Origin: Chitinophaga pinensis
Lineage (GTDB): Bacteria; Bacteroidota; Bacteroidia; Chitinophagales; Chitinophagaceae
Reading direction: 5' to 3'
DNA: 10,697 bases
Assembly (NCBI GenBank): GCA_945866165.1
Contig: CAMBGO010000062.1
Span: 1 to 10,697 of the forward strand
In this document: in pieces, positions 1 to 7,114 of the stretch
How the letters are laid out: every line of letters starts with the position of its first letter
Position numbering within the stretch: the stretch's first letter is position 1
Translations under genes and position numbers: made by a program
The notes under the pieces: generated by a model
Databases searched by the model: none
The model's input: only the letters and a program-made list of their open reading frames with translations
What the model was told of the DNA's origin: nothing

Positions 1-1
1 T

Positions 2-148
2 CGGCGAAAATACATTCAAATTTTGAACCCTCAAAAAGGTTTCACAAGAAATTATATCGTTTTTAATACTAAATTGCTAAAACGCCCTTCAGCACTGGAT
101 TTCATGCTTTATAGACAGCACAAAATAATCAGCGAAAGCCAATTTTAA
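2..148 (+). CDS. C-terminal fragment of possible LacI-sensor transcriptional regulator (partial at left edge)
   Basis: An open frame enters from the left edge and runs 48 codons to TAA at 146-148. It has no start in the window. Residues 19-31 read IVFNTKLLKRPSA. This resembles the closing strand of LacI-type sugar-binding domains, where a pattern like 'i-l-x-x-x-L-i-x-R-x-S' precedes a short tail, as in LacI regulators and in Bacteroidota GntR regulators with a LacI-type sensor. The match is short and from memory, so the family call is tentative. The gene converges on the fucosidase with 47 nt between the stops. A regulator at the edge of a fucose locus would be unsurprising, but no DNA-binding domain is visible here. 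It could be an unrelated C-terminus, or a chance open frame at the edge. Confidence 0.4.
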   Translation, partial: RRKYIQILNPQKGFTRNYIVFNTKLLKRPSALDFMLYRQHKIISESQF

Positions 149-188
149 TCAATCGAGAAGAGCCAAGAACCAATAAAAGGTTTTACTA

Positions 189-204
189 CAGTTAACTATA
201 ACTG
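189..204 (-). terminator. Hairpin over the fucosidase stop codon, weak terminator candidate
   Basis: CAGTTA (189-194) and TAACTG (199-204) form a perfect 6-bp stem with a 4-nt loop, spanning the last codons and TAG stop of the minus-strand fucosidase. On the minus strand only a TTTT run follows, about ten bases later, so it is not a canonical intrinsic terminator. It may simply be a 3'-end stabilising structure or chance. Confidence 0.22.
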
Positions 205-1668
205 CTTCTTAAAAACCCCTAAATCACTTAACGTAATGCAAACAGGCGATGATACAACCCGAATTCTAAGCTTATCTGTTTTGATAGGATTTGCAAAGGG
301 AATAATACGACAGGCACCTATCGATGTTGCTTCTCCAACTTTTTTCCATGCGCCCTCAATCATTGCATCAACTTCCAATGCCTCAATACGTTGACCAAGC
401 TTTATGTTTTCACGCAAACGAATTAAATCGAATTCAATTTCGTTCTGCCATTCCAATATGAGCTCAGGAGTTGTAACGGCATCACTGCTTGCCCAATAAC
501 TATACCGATCATCATCCAGCAGGTTTTTTAAACCATAGGCTTCTCCCCTGATATTACTTGCATTGATTTTAGCGGTTCGTGCAATATTATTCTCAAAGGT
601 TTTCTTAACAATGTTGCCAAATCCCTTTAAGGATACGATATCTTCATCAGCAAGCAAGCCTTTTGTATTTGGTGCAATACCTAGATCAAGACAACCTCCT
701 CTTCCAACGCTTTTCAAATACAATTGAAAAAGCTGCTCGGGTGTTTTTACCATTTCCTTTTCATCGTCATGATAAAACCACCCCTTTCTCAACGGCACAT
801 CGCATTCTGCAGGAACCCAACTATTTCCATTTTTTGTGCCATAAGGATTGATAGAGTCGTCCAATAATCCAGGTCCAGCAACTGCATACCCCTTTGCAGG
901 TATTGGCGTATAAGTGGCCCACGAAGTTTCACCAGCAATACCCTTTTCATTCCCCACCCACCTTACATCCCAACCGATATCACTGAATATATTTGCTGTT
1001 GGCTGAAGCTTTCTTGTCATGGCCCAAGTGGTATCCCAACCATAATAAACAGATCTGTCAATTGTCCTTGTTCCCTTAGCTCCAGCATAGTTTCCATCTC
1101 CACCATTCGCACCATCATGCCACGACATAAACAAGGGTCCATAATTTGTATACAACTCCTTTAATTGTTCACGATAGTTTTTCACATATTCATAGCTCCC
1201 ATAATTTGCATTGTTACGATCCCAAGGAGAGCAATAAACACCAAATTGAAATCCTACTTTTCTGCAAGCTTGTTCAAATTCTTTTACCATATCCCCTTTC
1301 CCATTCCTAAACGGTGATTTACTGATGTTGTATTCAGAAGTTCTTGTAGGCCACAAACTAAATCCGTCATGGTGTTTTGTTACAAAAATCATTGCCTTCA
1401 AACCTCCATCCTTCATGGCAGCAATAATTTTATTGGCGTCAAATTCACTCGGATTAAAAATGGAAGGATCGGCATCCCCATAACCCCATTCTTTATTTTG
1501 AAACGTGGTGGGTGTGAAATGAACCAAGCCATACATTTCGAGCTCATGCCATTTTAATTGTCGCTCTGAAGGCAACGCACCATAAGGTGCAGGGGCAGGT
1601 TGGGAAATAACTTGAAATGATTGCAACGAGAAAATAGCAAGAATTAAAAGAGTCAATTTATTTTTCAT
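196..1668 (-). CDS. Secreted GH29 alpha-L-fucosidase
   Basis: This enzyme hydrolyses terminal alpha-linked L-fucose from glycans, outside the cytoplasm. A signal peptide covers residues 1 to about 23 (KNK, then a hydrophobic core, ending VISQ). The GH29 (beta/alpha)8 catalytic domain spans about 30-350. It shows VTKHHDGFSLW (96-106), SPWDRN (147-152) and FMSWHDGANGG (180-190), where Asp185 fits the GH29 nucleophile. GNEKGIAGETSW (239-250) matches the segment carrying the acid/base in GH29-B enzymes, so Glu241 is the likely acid/base; that assignment is by analogy. The HDGANGG and GNE context suggests the alpha-1,3/1,4-specific GH29-B subfamily. Residues about 355-488 look like a C-terminal F5/8-type (CBM32-like) beta-sandwich. 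The length of 490 aa is normal. The ATG overlaps the upstream FAH gene's TGA by 4 nt (ATGA), suggesting translational coupling. It supplies the sugar for the divergent fucose operon. Confidence 0.93.
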   Translation of the reverse strand: MKNKLTLLILAIFSLQSFQVISQPAPAPYGALPSERQLKWHELEMYGLVHFTPTTFQNKEWGYGDADPSIFNPSEFDANKIIAAMKDGGLKAMIFVTKHHDGFSLWPTRTSEYNISKSPFRNGKGDMVKEFEQACRKVGFQFGVYCSPWDRNNANYGSYEYVKNYREQLKELYTNYGPLFMSWHDGANGGDGNYAGAKGTRTIDRSVYYGWDTTWAMTRKLQPTANIFSDIGWDVRWVGNEKGIAGETSWATYTPIPAKGYAVAGPGLLDDSINPYGTKNGNSWVPAECDVPLRKGWFYHDDEKEMVKTPEQLFQLYLKSVGRGGCLDLGIAPNTKGLLADEDIVSLKGFGNIVKKTFENNIARTAKINASNIRGEAYGLKNLLDDDRYSYWASSDAVTTPELILEWQNEIEFDLIRLRENIKLGQRIEALEVDAMIEGAWKKVGEATSIGACRIIPFANPIKTDKLRIRVVSSPVCITLSDLGVFKKQL

Positions 1669-2501
1669 GATTTATGTTTTACACTGTTTACAAGTGTTCC
1701 AATATGATCAATGGTAATACTAACTTCATCGCGCACTTTTAAAGTGAATTCATCTCCAGGGATAACACCCGTTCCAGTCATCATCATCACACCTTGCTCA
1801 AAACTTGTTTCCCTGAAAAGATAGGATGCAAGCTCTTCAAAAGGACGAATAATTTGAGTAATATCTGTTTGCCCACTAAAAACAACATCGTCGTTTCGCG
1901 TGATGGTCAACATGATTTTTGTATCCGCTGGAATCGAATCGGGGAAAACAGCTAAACAAGGTCCCAATGATGAACTTCTATCATAGACCTTGGCTTGTGC
2001 CAGGTACAATGGATTTTCACCTTCAATGCTTCTTGAACTCATGTCATTTCCAATTGTAAAACCTTCAATTGTTCCAAGCGAACTGATGAACAATGTCAGC
2101 TCTGGTTCTGGTACATCCCAGGTTGAGTCACGACGAATATGAACCGCTGAGCGATGGCCTGCAATTCGGTGTGGCAATGATTTGAAAAACAACTCTGGTC
2201 TTTCTGCTTTATACACCTTATCATAAAAAGTGGCACCACCCTGCTCAGCTGATTCCGCTTCCCTAGCAATCTTACTTCGTAAATAAGTAACACCTGCTGC
2301 CCAGAGCTCCTGTGTTCCGATAGGTGGATCGCATGGTTCAAAAGGATTGAAATCAGTTACAATAGGAAGTGTAGGCAATATCGATTTTAAATATAGAAAC
2401 AACCCGGTTCTATTAACAAGTTCATCCCAAGCTATTTTCATCTGATATACCATCTCTTCGTGATGAATAAAAACAAGCTCTCCTTTCTTAAATAGTCTCA
2501 T
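1665..2501 (-). CDS. FAH-superfamily protein, 2-keto-3-deoxy-D-arabinonate dehydratase (KdaD)-like
   Basis: This is a cytoplasmic fumarylacetoacetate-hydrolase superfamily enzyme of 278 aa from the ATG at 2501. A TTG nine bases upstream is possible but less likely. The N-terminal part to about residue 60 is variable. The segments WAAGVTYLRSKIARE (67-81), FYDKVYKAERPELFFK (92-107) and NDMSSRSIEGENPLYLAQAK (152-171) resemble KdaD, which dehydrates 2-keto-3-deoxy-D-arabinonate to 2-oxoglutarate semialdehyde. Expected Mg2+ ligands are present: Glu132 and Glu134 in VPEPEL, and Asp153 in GND. It differs clearly from the other FAH protein at 3393-4250. It heads the leftward unit and overlaps the fucosidase start by 4 nt. 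In this locus it could act on a fuconate-derived keto-deoxy acid, act on the D-arabinose homologue, or stand in for the missing dehydratase. The family is firm; the substrate is inference. Confidence 0.82.
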   Translation of the reverse strand: MRLFKKGELVFIHHEEMVYQMKIAWDELVNRTGLFLYLKSILPTLPIVTDFNPFEPCDPPIGTQELWAAGVTYLRSKIAREAESAEQGGATFYDKVYKAERPELFFKSLPHRIAGHRSAVHIRRDSTWDVPEPELTLFISSLGTIEGFTIGNDMSSRSIEGENPLYLAQAKVYDRSSSLGPCLAVFPDSIPADTKIMLTITRNDDVVFSGQTDITQIIRPFEELASYLFRETSFEQGVMMMTGTGVIPGDEFTLKVRDEVSITIDHIGTLVNSVKHKS

Positions 2502-2539
2502 GATGTTCAAATGATTTATTTCATTTACAAATTCGTGTG

Positions 2540-2584
2540 TTTAAATATATCAATTTATTAAAAAATCAACTGATATTACTTAAA
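2540..2584. promoter_or_regulatory. Imperfect dyad, candidate operator for the divergent fucose genes
   Basis: The left arm TTTAAATATATCA (2540-2552) and right arm TGATATTACTTAAA (2571-2584) are inverted copies. ATATCA pairs with TGATAT and TTTAA with TTAAA, separated by 2 and 3 unmatched bases respectively. The spacer is 18 bp, centred near 2561, roughly midway between the two start codons. Placement and symmetry suit a shared operator, possibly for the partial regulator at the left edge. In such AT-rich DNA a chance origin is quite possible. Confidence 0.35.
2542..2569 (-). promoter_or_regulatory. Candidate Bacteroidota-type promoter for the leftward FAH/fucosidase unit
   Basis: On the minus strand, TTG (2569-2567) is followed after 17 nt by TATATTTA (2549-2542). 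This differs at one base from the Bacteroidota -7 consensus TAnnTTTG. It would give a 5' leader of roughly 35 nt to the ATG at 2501 and would lie inside the dyad, so a bound regulator would block it. Support is consensus resemblance only. Confidence 0.3.
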
Positions 2585-2604
2585 TTGTCTTACAAATTAT
2601 AGCA

Positions 2605-3387
2605 ATGAAAGAAAGTCCGTTTGAGCTGACTAGTCCTTACGTAATCATAACAGGCGGTGCAAGTGGCATAGGACTATCGATGGTGTCTCTCTTCAATAAG
2701 CATGGTGCGATTGTGGATGTATTTGACATCAATAAACCATCTAACGAATTAATTGAAGAAAAAGAGATTGATAAAAATACTGTTCACTTTCATGAGATAG
2801 ACATCACCAACCAGCAACAAGTAAAAGAACTTGTTTCAGTTATTGCAATCCAAAGGGAAATAGGAATGTTGATCAACAATGCCGGAATTGCGCATATAGG
2901 CAATGCGATGAATACATCTGAAAAGGATTTTCAAAAGATATTTGATGTAAATGTAAAGGGTGCCTACAATTGTATTCAGGCTTGTCTTCCTTTTATGATT
3001 GAAAATGGTGAAGGCGTTATTCTAAATATGGCTTCTGTTGCTGCAACCGTAGGGATAAGCGATAGGTTTGCATATAGTATGAGCAAGGGCGCCATCTTAT
3101 CCATGACCTTGAGCGTGGCGAAGGATTTCATCAAAAATGGAATTCGATGCAACTGTATTTCTCCTGCAAGGGTGCACACGCCATTTGTTGATGGTTTTAT
3201 AGAGAAACACTATCCTGGACAAGAGCGGGAAATATTTGAAAAACTTTCTGCATCACAACCAATTGGCAGAATGGGAGAACCAAATGAAGTAGCAGCACTT
3301 GCCTATTACCTATGTTCAAAACAAGCCTCATTTATAACTGGGTCTGATTATCCAATAGATGGAGGATTCACAAGACTTAATAACTAA
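2605..3387 (+). CDS. SDR-family 2-keto-3-deoxy-L-fuconate dehydrogenase
   Basis: This is a classical short-chain dehydrogenase/reductase of 260 aa, the usual length. It has a Rossmann glycine motif TGGASGIG (16-23), NNAG (91-94) and an intact catalytic set Ser144, Tyr157 and Lys161 (YSMSK). Asp41 at the end of the second beta strand indicates NAD+ rather than NADP+. In non-phosphorylative L-fucose and L-rhamnose pathways such an SDR oxidises the C4 hydroxyl of the 2-keto-3-deoxy acid to the 2,4-diketo acid. The next gene would then cleave that product, which is why this SDR gets this role and the one at 5070 the fucose dehydrogenase role. It is the first gene of the rightward operon, with 5 nt to the next. 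The ATG at 2605 fits the short N-terminal extension before the Rossmann fold. The SDR family is certain; the exact substrate is from context. Confidence 0.8.
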   Translation: MKESPFELTSPYVIITGGASGIGLSMVSLFNKHGAIVDVFDINKPSNELIEEKEIDKNTVHFHEIDITNQQQVKELVSVIAIQREIGMLINNAGIAHIGNAMNTSEKDFQKIFDVNVKGAYNCIQACLPFMIENGEGVILNMASVAATVGISDRFAYSMSKGAILSMTLSVAKDFIKNGIRCNCISPARVHTPFVDGFIEKHYPGQEREIFEKLSASQPIGRMGEPNEVAALAYYLCSKQASFITGSDYPIDGGFTRLNN

Positions 3388-3392
3388 TTATT

Positions 3393-4250
3393 ATGAAACT
3401 TTTCAGATTTGAGAAAAAAGATGGTGTAGGATTGGGATTGCTTACTTCAGATGGGAAACACCTTGATATCAGTTCATTTGGACAAGATCTTAATGAACAT
3501 TCCATTGAAAAAGGAATACTTGAAAACATAGCATCATGGATTCCTAAAAATATAGAGAACTGCGAAGAAATAACTGAACCATTCAGATATGAATCTTGCA
3601 TTGCAAGGCCTTCCAAAATAATTTGCATCGGATTGAATTATTCAAGACATGCAAAAGAAACAGGAATGGAAGCCCCATCAGAGCCCATCATTTTTTTCAA
3701 AAGCACTTCCGCATTATGCGGTCCGAATGATCCCGTGATTATTCCTAAAGGATCACTTAAAACAGATTGGGAAGTTGAACTTGCATTGATTATTGGTAAA
3801 AAAACCACTTATGCAACTGAAGATGTCGCTATGCAAAACCTAGCAGGATATTGTCTACACAATGACTATAGCGAAAGGGCGTTTCAATTGGAAAGAGGCG
3901 GACAATGGGTAAAAGGAAAAAGTGCAGATCATTTTGCACCGCTTGGTCCTTACTTCGTTACAAAAGATGAAATAAAAGACCATCACAATTTGCATTTGTG
4001 GCTAGACCTAAATGGCAAGAGAATGCAAAATTCAAATACTTCAGACCTCATATTCAAGATTCCATTTTTGATCAGCTATGTTTCCCAATTCATGACCCTG
4101 CTTCCTGGCGACGTCATAAGTACAGGCACACCAGAAGGTGTTGGCATGGGACAAAAACCAGCATTGTATTTAAAACCAGGTGACCAGTTGCATCTGGGTA
4201 TAGAAGGCCTTGGTGAACAACGCCAAATTGCCATTGCGCATGAGAATTGA
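3393..4250 (+). CDS. FAH-family 2,4-diketo-3-deoxy-L-fuconate hydrolase
   Basis: This cytoplasmic FAH-superfamily hydrolase of 285 aa is of the type that splits 2,4-diketo-3-deoxy-L-fuconate or -rhamnonate into pyruvate and lactate, the last step of the oxidative 6-deoxyhexose pathway. A lid-like N-terminal domain (1 to about 70) precedes the FAH fold, with IICIGLNYSRHAKETG (76-91), TDWEVELALIIG (124-135), HNDYSERAFQLERGGQW (156-172) and the C-terminal ISTGTPEGVG segment. Metal ligands Glu127, Glu129 and Asp158 are all present. The sequence is much closer to this ureidoglycolate-lyase-like hydrolase group than to the KdaD-like paralogue at 1665-2501. Its TGA overlaps the next gene's start by 11 nt. 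No defects are seen. Confidence 0.85.
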   Translation: MKLFRFEKKDGVGLGLLTSDGKHLDISSFGQDLNEHSIEKGILENIASWIPKNIENCEEITEPFRYESCIARPSKIICIGLNYSRHAKETGMEAPSEPIIFFKSTSALCGPNDPVIIPKGSLKTDWEVELALIIGKKTTYATEDVAMQNLAGYCLHNDYSERAFQLERGGQWVKGKSADHFAPLGPYFVTKDEIKDHHNLHLWLDLNGKRMQNSNTSDLIFKIPFLISYVSQFMTLLPGDVISTGTPEGVGMGQKPALYLKPGDQLHLGIEGLGEQRQIAIAHEN

Positions 4251-5070
4251 TGCACACCAACATTTTTGGAAATATGATCCCATCAGGCATGGTTGGATTG
4301 ACGAGAGTATGCAGAAAATCAGAAAAGATTTTTTGCCAAAAGATCTCGACAAACAATTAGCAAAGAATGGAATTAATGGAAGCATCGCGGTTCAGGTAGA
4401 TGAAAACGAAGCAGAAAATGATTTTCTACTGAAGCTTGCAGAAGAGAATGAATTTATAAAAGGTATTGTGGGATGGATCGACTTAAAATCTCCAAAAGCT
4501 GAAGAGAGAATGCTTCATTGGAAGAAGTACAACAAAATGAAAGGATTCAGGTGCATCATGCAGGGCAAGCCTGATGAGTTATACTTGAAAAATGATCTAT
4601 TCATTTCACAGGTAAAAAAACTCGCATCTTACGAATTCACGTATGATCTATTGGTTTACCATGTTCAACTTCCTTCATTGATCCGTTTTGTTGAGAAGTT
4701 GCCAGACAATAAAATGATACTTGATCACCTCGGTAAGCCTGATATTAAAAATAAACAGTTAAAAACCTGGAAAGAAAACATTAAAATTCTTGCACAACAC
4801 CCAGGCATATATTGCAAGCTCAGTGGATTGGTTACTGAAGCAAACCATAACAACTGGAACTATGATGACCTGATGCCTTATCTAGAAATAGCCTCTGAAG
4901 CCTTTGGCGTTGACAGGATCTGTTTTGGAAGCGATTGGCCCGTTTGTCTTGTTGCAGGCAGCTATACAGAAGTAGTTGGCGTGATTGAACAATTTTCATC
5001 ACAACTGAATAAAGATGAAAAGGAAAAATTATTTGGCGCAAATACAATGAAATTTTATAACTTATACTAA
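4240..5070 (+). CDS. Amidohydrolase-family L-fucono-1,5-lactonase
   Basis: This 276-aa member of the Amidohydrolase_2 (TIM-barrel metal hydrolase) family hydrolyses sugar-acid lactones, here most likely L-fuconolactone to L-fuconate. The start is the ATG at 4240, which gives the family's typical opening MRIDAHQHFW. An upstream in-frame TTG at 4210 would only add ten residues encoded inside the previous gene. Metal and catalytic residues visible are His6 and His8 (HQH), His141 (YHVQLPS), His163 (LDHLGKPD) and Asp232 (FGSDWPVC). CKLSG at 192-196 is also typical. It overlaps the preceding gene by 11 nt and its TAA shares one base with the next ATG (TAATG), so translation is probably coupled across three genes. 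Confidence 0.87.
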   Translation: MRIDAHQHFWKYDPIRHGWIDESMQKIRKDFLPKDLDKQLAKNGINGSIAVQVDENEAENDFLLKLAEENEFIKGIVGWIDLKSPKAEERMLHWKKYNKMKGFRCIMQGKPDELYLKNDLFISQVKKLASYEFTYDLLVYHVQLPSLIRFVEKLPDNKMILDHLGKPDIKNKQLKTWKENIKILAQHPGIYCKLSGLVTEANHNNWNYDDLMPYLEIASEAFGVDRICFGSDWPVCLVAGSYTEVVGVIEQFSSQLNKDEKEKLFGANTMKFYNLY

Positions 5071-5843
5071 TGGATCTGCAAATAAAGGACAAGGTTATTA
5101 TTGTTACAGGGGGTGCCAAGGGAATTGGAGAATCAATTGTAAAAGCATTGGCAAGCGAAGGTGCCATACCAATTATTCTTAGTAGAAATGAAAATGACAA
5201 TAATAAATTATTAAAAGAAATAGGCGTTGGAAAACAAGTCGCAGTAGAACTTGGTGATCCAGAAGCATGCGTCAATGCTGTTAAATCAGCAATACATTTT
5301 TATGGTAGAATAGATGGCGTTGTGAACAATGCTGGCATCAATGATGGCGTTTCACTGGAGAATGGGAACTACAAACAATTCATGGAGTCGCTGCACAACA
5401 ATATGATTCACTATTATATGGCTGTTCAAACAGCGCTTCCAGAGTTAATAAAGTCAAAAGGAAGCATTGTAAACATCAGTTCAAAGGTTGCAGAGACTGG
5501 TCAGGGTGGCACATCAGGATACGCTGCTGCCAATGGAGGACGCAATGCAATGACAAGAGAATGGGCAGTAGAATTATTAAAATATGGCATCCGCGTGAAT
5601 GCTGTGATCGTAGCAGAGTGCTATACTCCACTCTATGAAAAATGGATTAAGACACTAACTGATCCAGATGCGATGCTAAAAAAAATAACTGAACGAATTC
5701 CCCTGGAAAAAAGGATGACCACAGGAGAAGAAATTGCAAACACAGTTCTATTTCTTTTATCTCAAAAATCATCACATACAACCGGACAACTAATACATGT
5801 AGATGGTGGTTATGTTCACCTCGATCGCGCAGCCCTCTCTTAA
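5070..5843 (+). CDS. SDR-family L-fucose dehydrogenase-like protein with atypical YAAAN active site
   Basis: This 257-aa SDR resembles L-fucose dehydrogenases, which oxidise L-fucose (and stereochemical relatives such as D-arabinose and L-galactose) to the lactone. It shows the glycine motif TGGAKGIG (13-20), NNAG (86-89), Ser138 in NISSK, and Tyr151. The catalytic Lys expected four residues after Tyr is Asn155: the codons read TAC GCT GCT GCC AAT. The frame is otherwise intact and the flanking GGRNAMTREWAVELLKYGIRVN is well formed, so this is not general decay. Arg39 after the second strand may favour NADP+. The start overlaps the lactonase stop by 1 nt, and its stop lies 10 nt before fucP. 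Operon position favours fucose dehydrogenase. The Lys-to-Asn change leaves open reduced activity, an alternative proton relay, or another role. Confidence 0.8.
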   Translation: MDLQIKDKVIIVTGGAKGIGESIVKALASEGAIPIILSRNENDNNKLLKEIGVGKQVAVELGDPEACVNAVKSAIHFYGRIDGVVNNAGINDGVSLENGNYKQFMESLHNNMIHYYMAVQTALPELIKSKGSIVNISSKVAETGQGGTSGYAAANGGRNAMTREWAVELLKYGIRVNAVIVAECYTPLYEKWIKTLTDPDAMLKKITERIPLEKRMTTGEEIANTVLFLLSQKSSHTTGQLIHVDGGYVHLDRAALS

Positions 5844-5853
5844 AATTAATTCC

Positions 5854-7113
5854 ATGACAAAAAATAAGAACAACTATTTAGTTCCATTTATCTTGGTTAC
5901 AAGCCTTTTTTTTCTATGGGGCTTTGCAAATAATTTAAATGGCATCCTTATTCCACACCTAAGAAAAGCACTTCAGCTTACGAATATGCAATCCACTTTT
6001 GTGGATACTGCCGTGTACCTCGCTTATTTTCTAGGTGCGATACCAGCGGGTATTTTCTTAAGAAAACATGGTTATAAAAAAGGGATCATAGCAGGACTCA
6101 TGATGTTCGGTGGTGGCGCTTTACTATTTATACAAGCAGCCAACATGAGAGCATATGAAATTTTTCTGTTGGGCTATTTTATCATTGGGTTTGGACTAAC
6201 ATTTTTAGAAACGGCAGCCAATCCATACGTAACAAGACTTGGTGATGCAGATGGCGCAACAAGAAGAATCAACTTGGCGCAGTCATTCAACGGATTGGCA
6301 GCAGCGTTGGGCCCAGCAATGGGGACTATTTTCATTTTATCTGGCAAAGAATATTCAACTGCAGATTGGAATGCATTAACATCGGCAGAACAATTATCTT
6401 ATTTAAATATGGAAGCAGGTGCAGTAAAAATTCCTTACTTAATACTTGGGCTTTCTGTATTGGCAGTTGCATTTATATTCTATAAGTTCAAGTTCCCTGA
6501 AATTAATGAATACCAAAATGATCAAACAAGTGAAGAGGGAACGATTGCTGGTGCACTAAAAAGAAAACATTTGAGATGGGCTGTGATCGCACAATTTTTT
6601 TATGTGGGAGCACAAATAAGTTTCACAAGCTTTTTCATTCGCGTAGCAATCAAAAATGGTGGACTTGACGAAAAAACGGCAGGTTTTTATTTCAGCATCT
6701 TATGGGGAGTATTGTTCATGGCAGGAAGATTTTCAGGAACATTCATAATGAAATACATAGCACCCAATAAACTACTTACATTGTATTCAACGATCTGCAT
6801 TATATTGTCTATTGTGGTTATGAAAGTAGAGGGCCCAATGATTTTGGTGGCCCTTGGTGGATTATCATTTTTTATGTCGATCATGTTTCCAACTATTTTT
6901 TCGTTGGGAATCAAAGACCTCGGAGCTGATACCAAACCTGCATCTTCATTGATCATCATGTCGATCATTGGTGGTGCTATATTCCCTGTTGTGATGGGCT
7001 ACATCATTGATCGCTTCAATGACAACTTACAAATTGGATACATCGTACCATTGATAGGCTACATTATAGTATTATATTTTGGCATAGCAGGTTATAAAAC
7101 ACAAAAATCCTGA
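5854..7113 (+). CDS. fucP: L-fucose/H+ symporter FucP (MFS)
   Basis: This inner-membrane major facilitator transporter brings L-fucose into the cytoplasm. From the ATG at 5854 it is 419 aa with about 12 hydrophobic segments. An ATG at 5803 would add 17 residues read from inside the SDR gene and is less likely. Strong FucP signatures are SLFFLWGFANNLNGILIP (17-34), LETAANPYVTRLG (118-130), a RWAVIAQFFYVGAQ segment in the second half and FPTIFSLGIKDLG near the C-terminus. Each closely parallels E. coli FucP as I recall it. Glu119 matches the functional Glu135 of E. coli. Gly30 sits where E. coli has Asp46 (NLND versus NLNG). A nearby acidic residue, Asp51, might substitute; this is speculative. 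The mutarotase ATG starts one base after the stop. Confidence 0.92.
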   Translation: MTKNKNNYLVPFILVTSLFFLWGFANNLNGILIPHLRKALQLTNMQSTFVDTAVYLAYFLGAIPAGIFLRKHGYKKGIIAGLMMFGGGALLFIQAANMRAYEIFLLGYFIIGFGLTFLETAANPYVTRLGDADGATRRINLAQSFNGLAAALGPAMGTIFILSGKEYSTADWNALTSAEQLSYLNMEAGAVKIPYLILGLSVLAVAFIFYKFKFPEINEYQNDQTSEEGTIAGALKRKHLRWAVIAQFFYVGAQISFTSFFIRVAIKNGGLDEKTAGFYFSILWGVLFMAGRFSGTFIMKYIAPNKLLTLYSTICIILSIVVMKVEGPMILVALGGLSFFMSIMFPTIFSLGIKDLGADTKPASSLIIMSIIGGAIFPVVMGYIIDRFNDNLQIGYIVPLIGYIIVLYFGIAGYKTQKS

Positions 7114-7114
7114 T

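Larger units (their letters stand above)
2502..2604. promoter_or_regulatory. Divergent promoter region between the fucosidase unit and the fucose operon
   Basis: These 103 non-coding bases separate the two outward-reading transcription units and must hold both promoters. They are extremely AT-rich. A 9-bp direct repeat, TTACAAATT, lies at 2525-2533 and 2590-2598, one copy near each start codon. A larger dyad lies between them. I could not identify a convincing -7/-33 pair for the rightward operon. Confidence 0.7.

Noticed and set aside
2502..2510. TTG start for the KdaD-like protein
   Set aside because: An ATG lies three codons later and the extra residues carry no recognisable content.
4210..4239. 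Earlier TTG start for the lactonase
   Set aside because: It adds ten residues with no family similarity, encoded wholly inside the previous gene. The ATG at 4240 gives the typical MRIDAHQHFW opening.
4114..5275. Antisense open frames of 70-150 codons across the fucose operon
   Set aside because: They lie within well-supported genes on the other strand, have no recognisable motifs and look like composition-driven shadow frames.
5070..5843. Frameshift or pseudogene explanation for the YAAAN change
   Set aside because: The frame is intact over 257 codons with well-formed motifs before and after, so only the single substitution stands out.
5803..5853. Earlier ATG start for FucP
   Set aside because: The 17 extra residues come from the coding end of the SDR gene. 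The ATG at 5854 gives a normal FucP N-terminus just before the first membrane helix.
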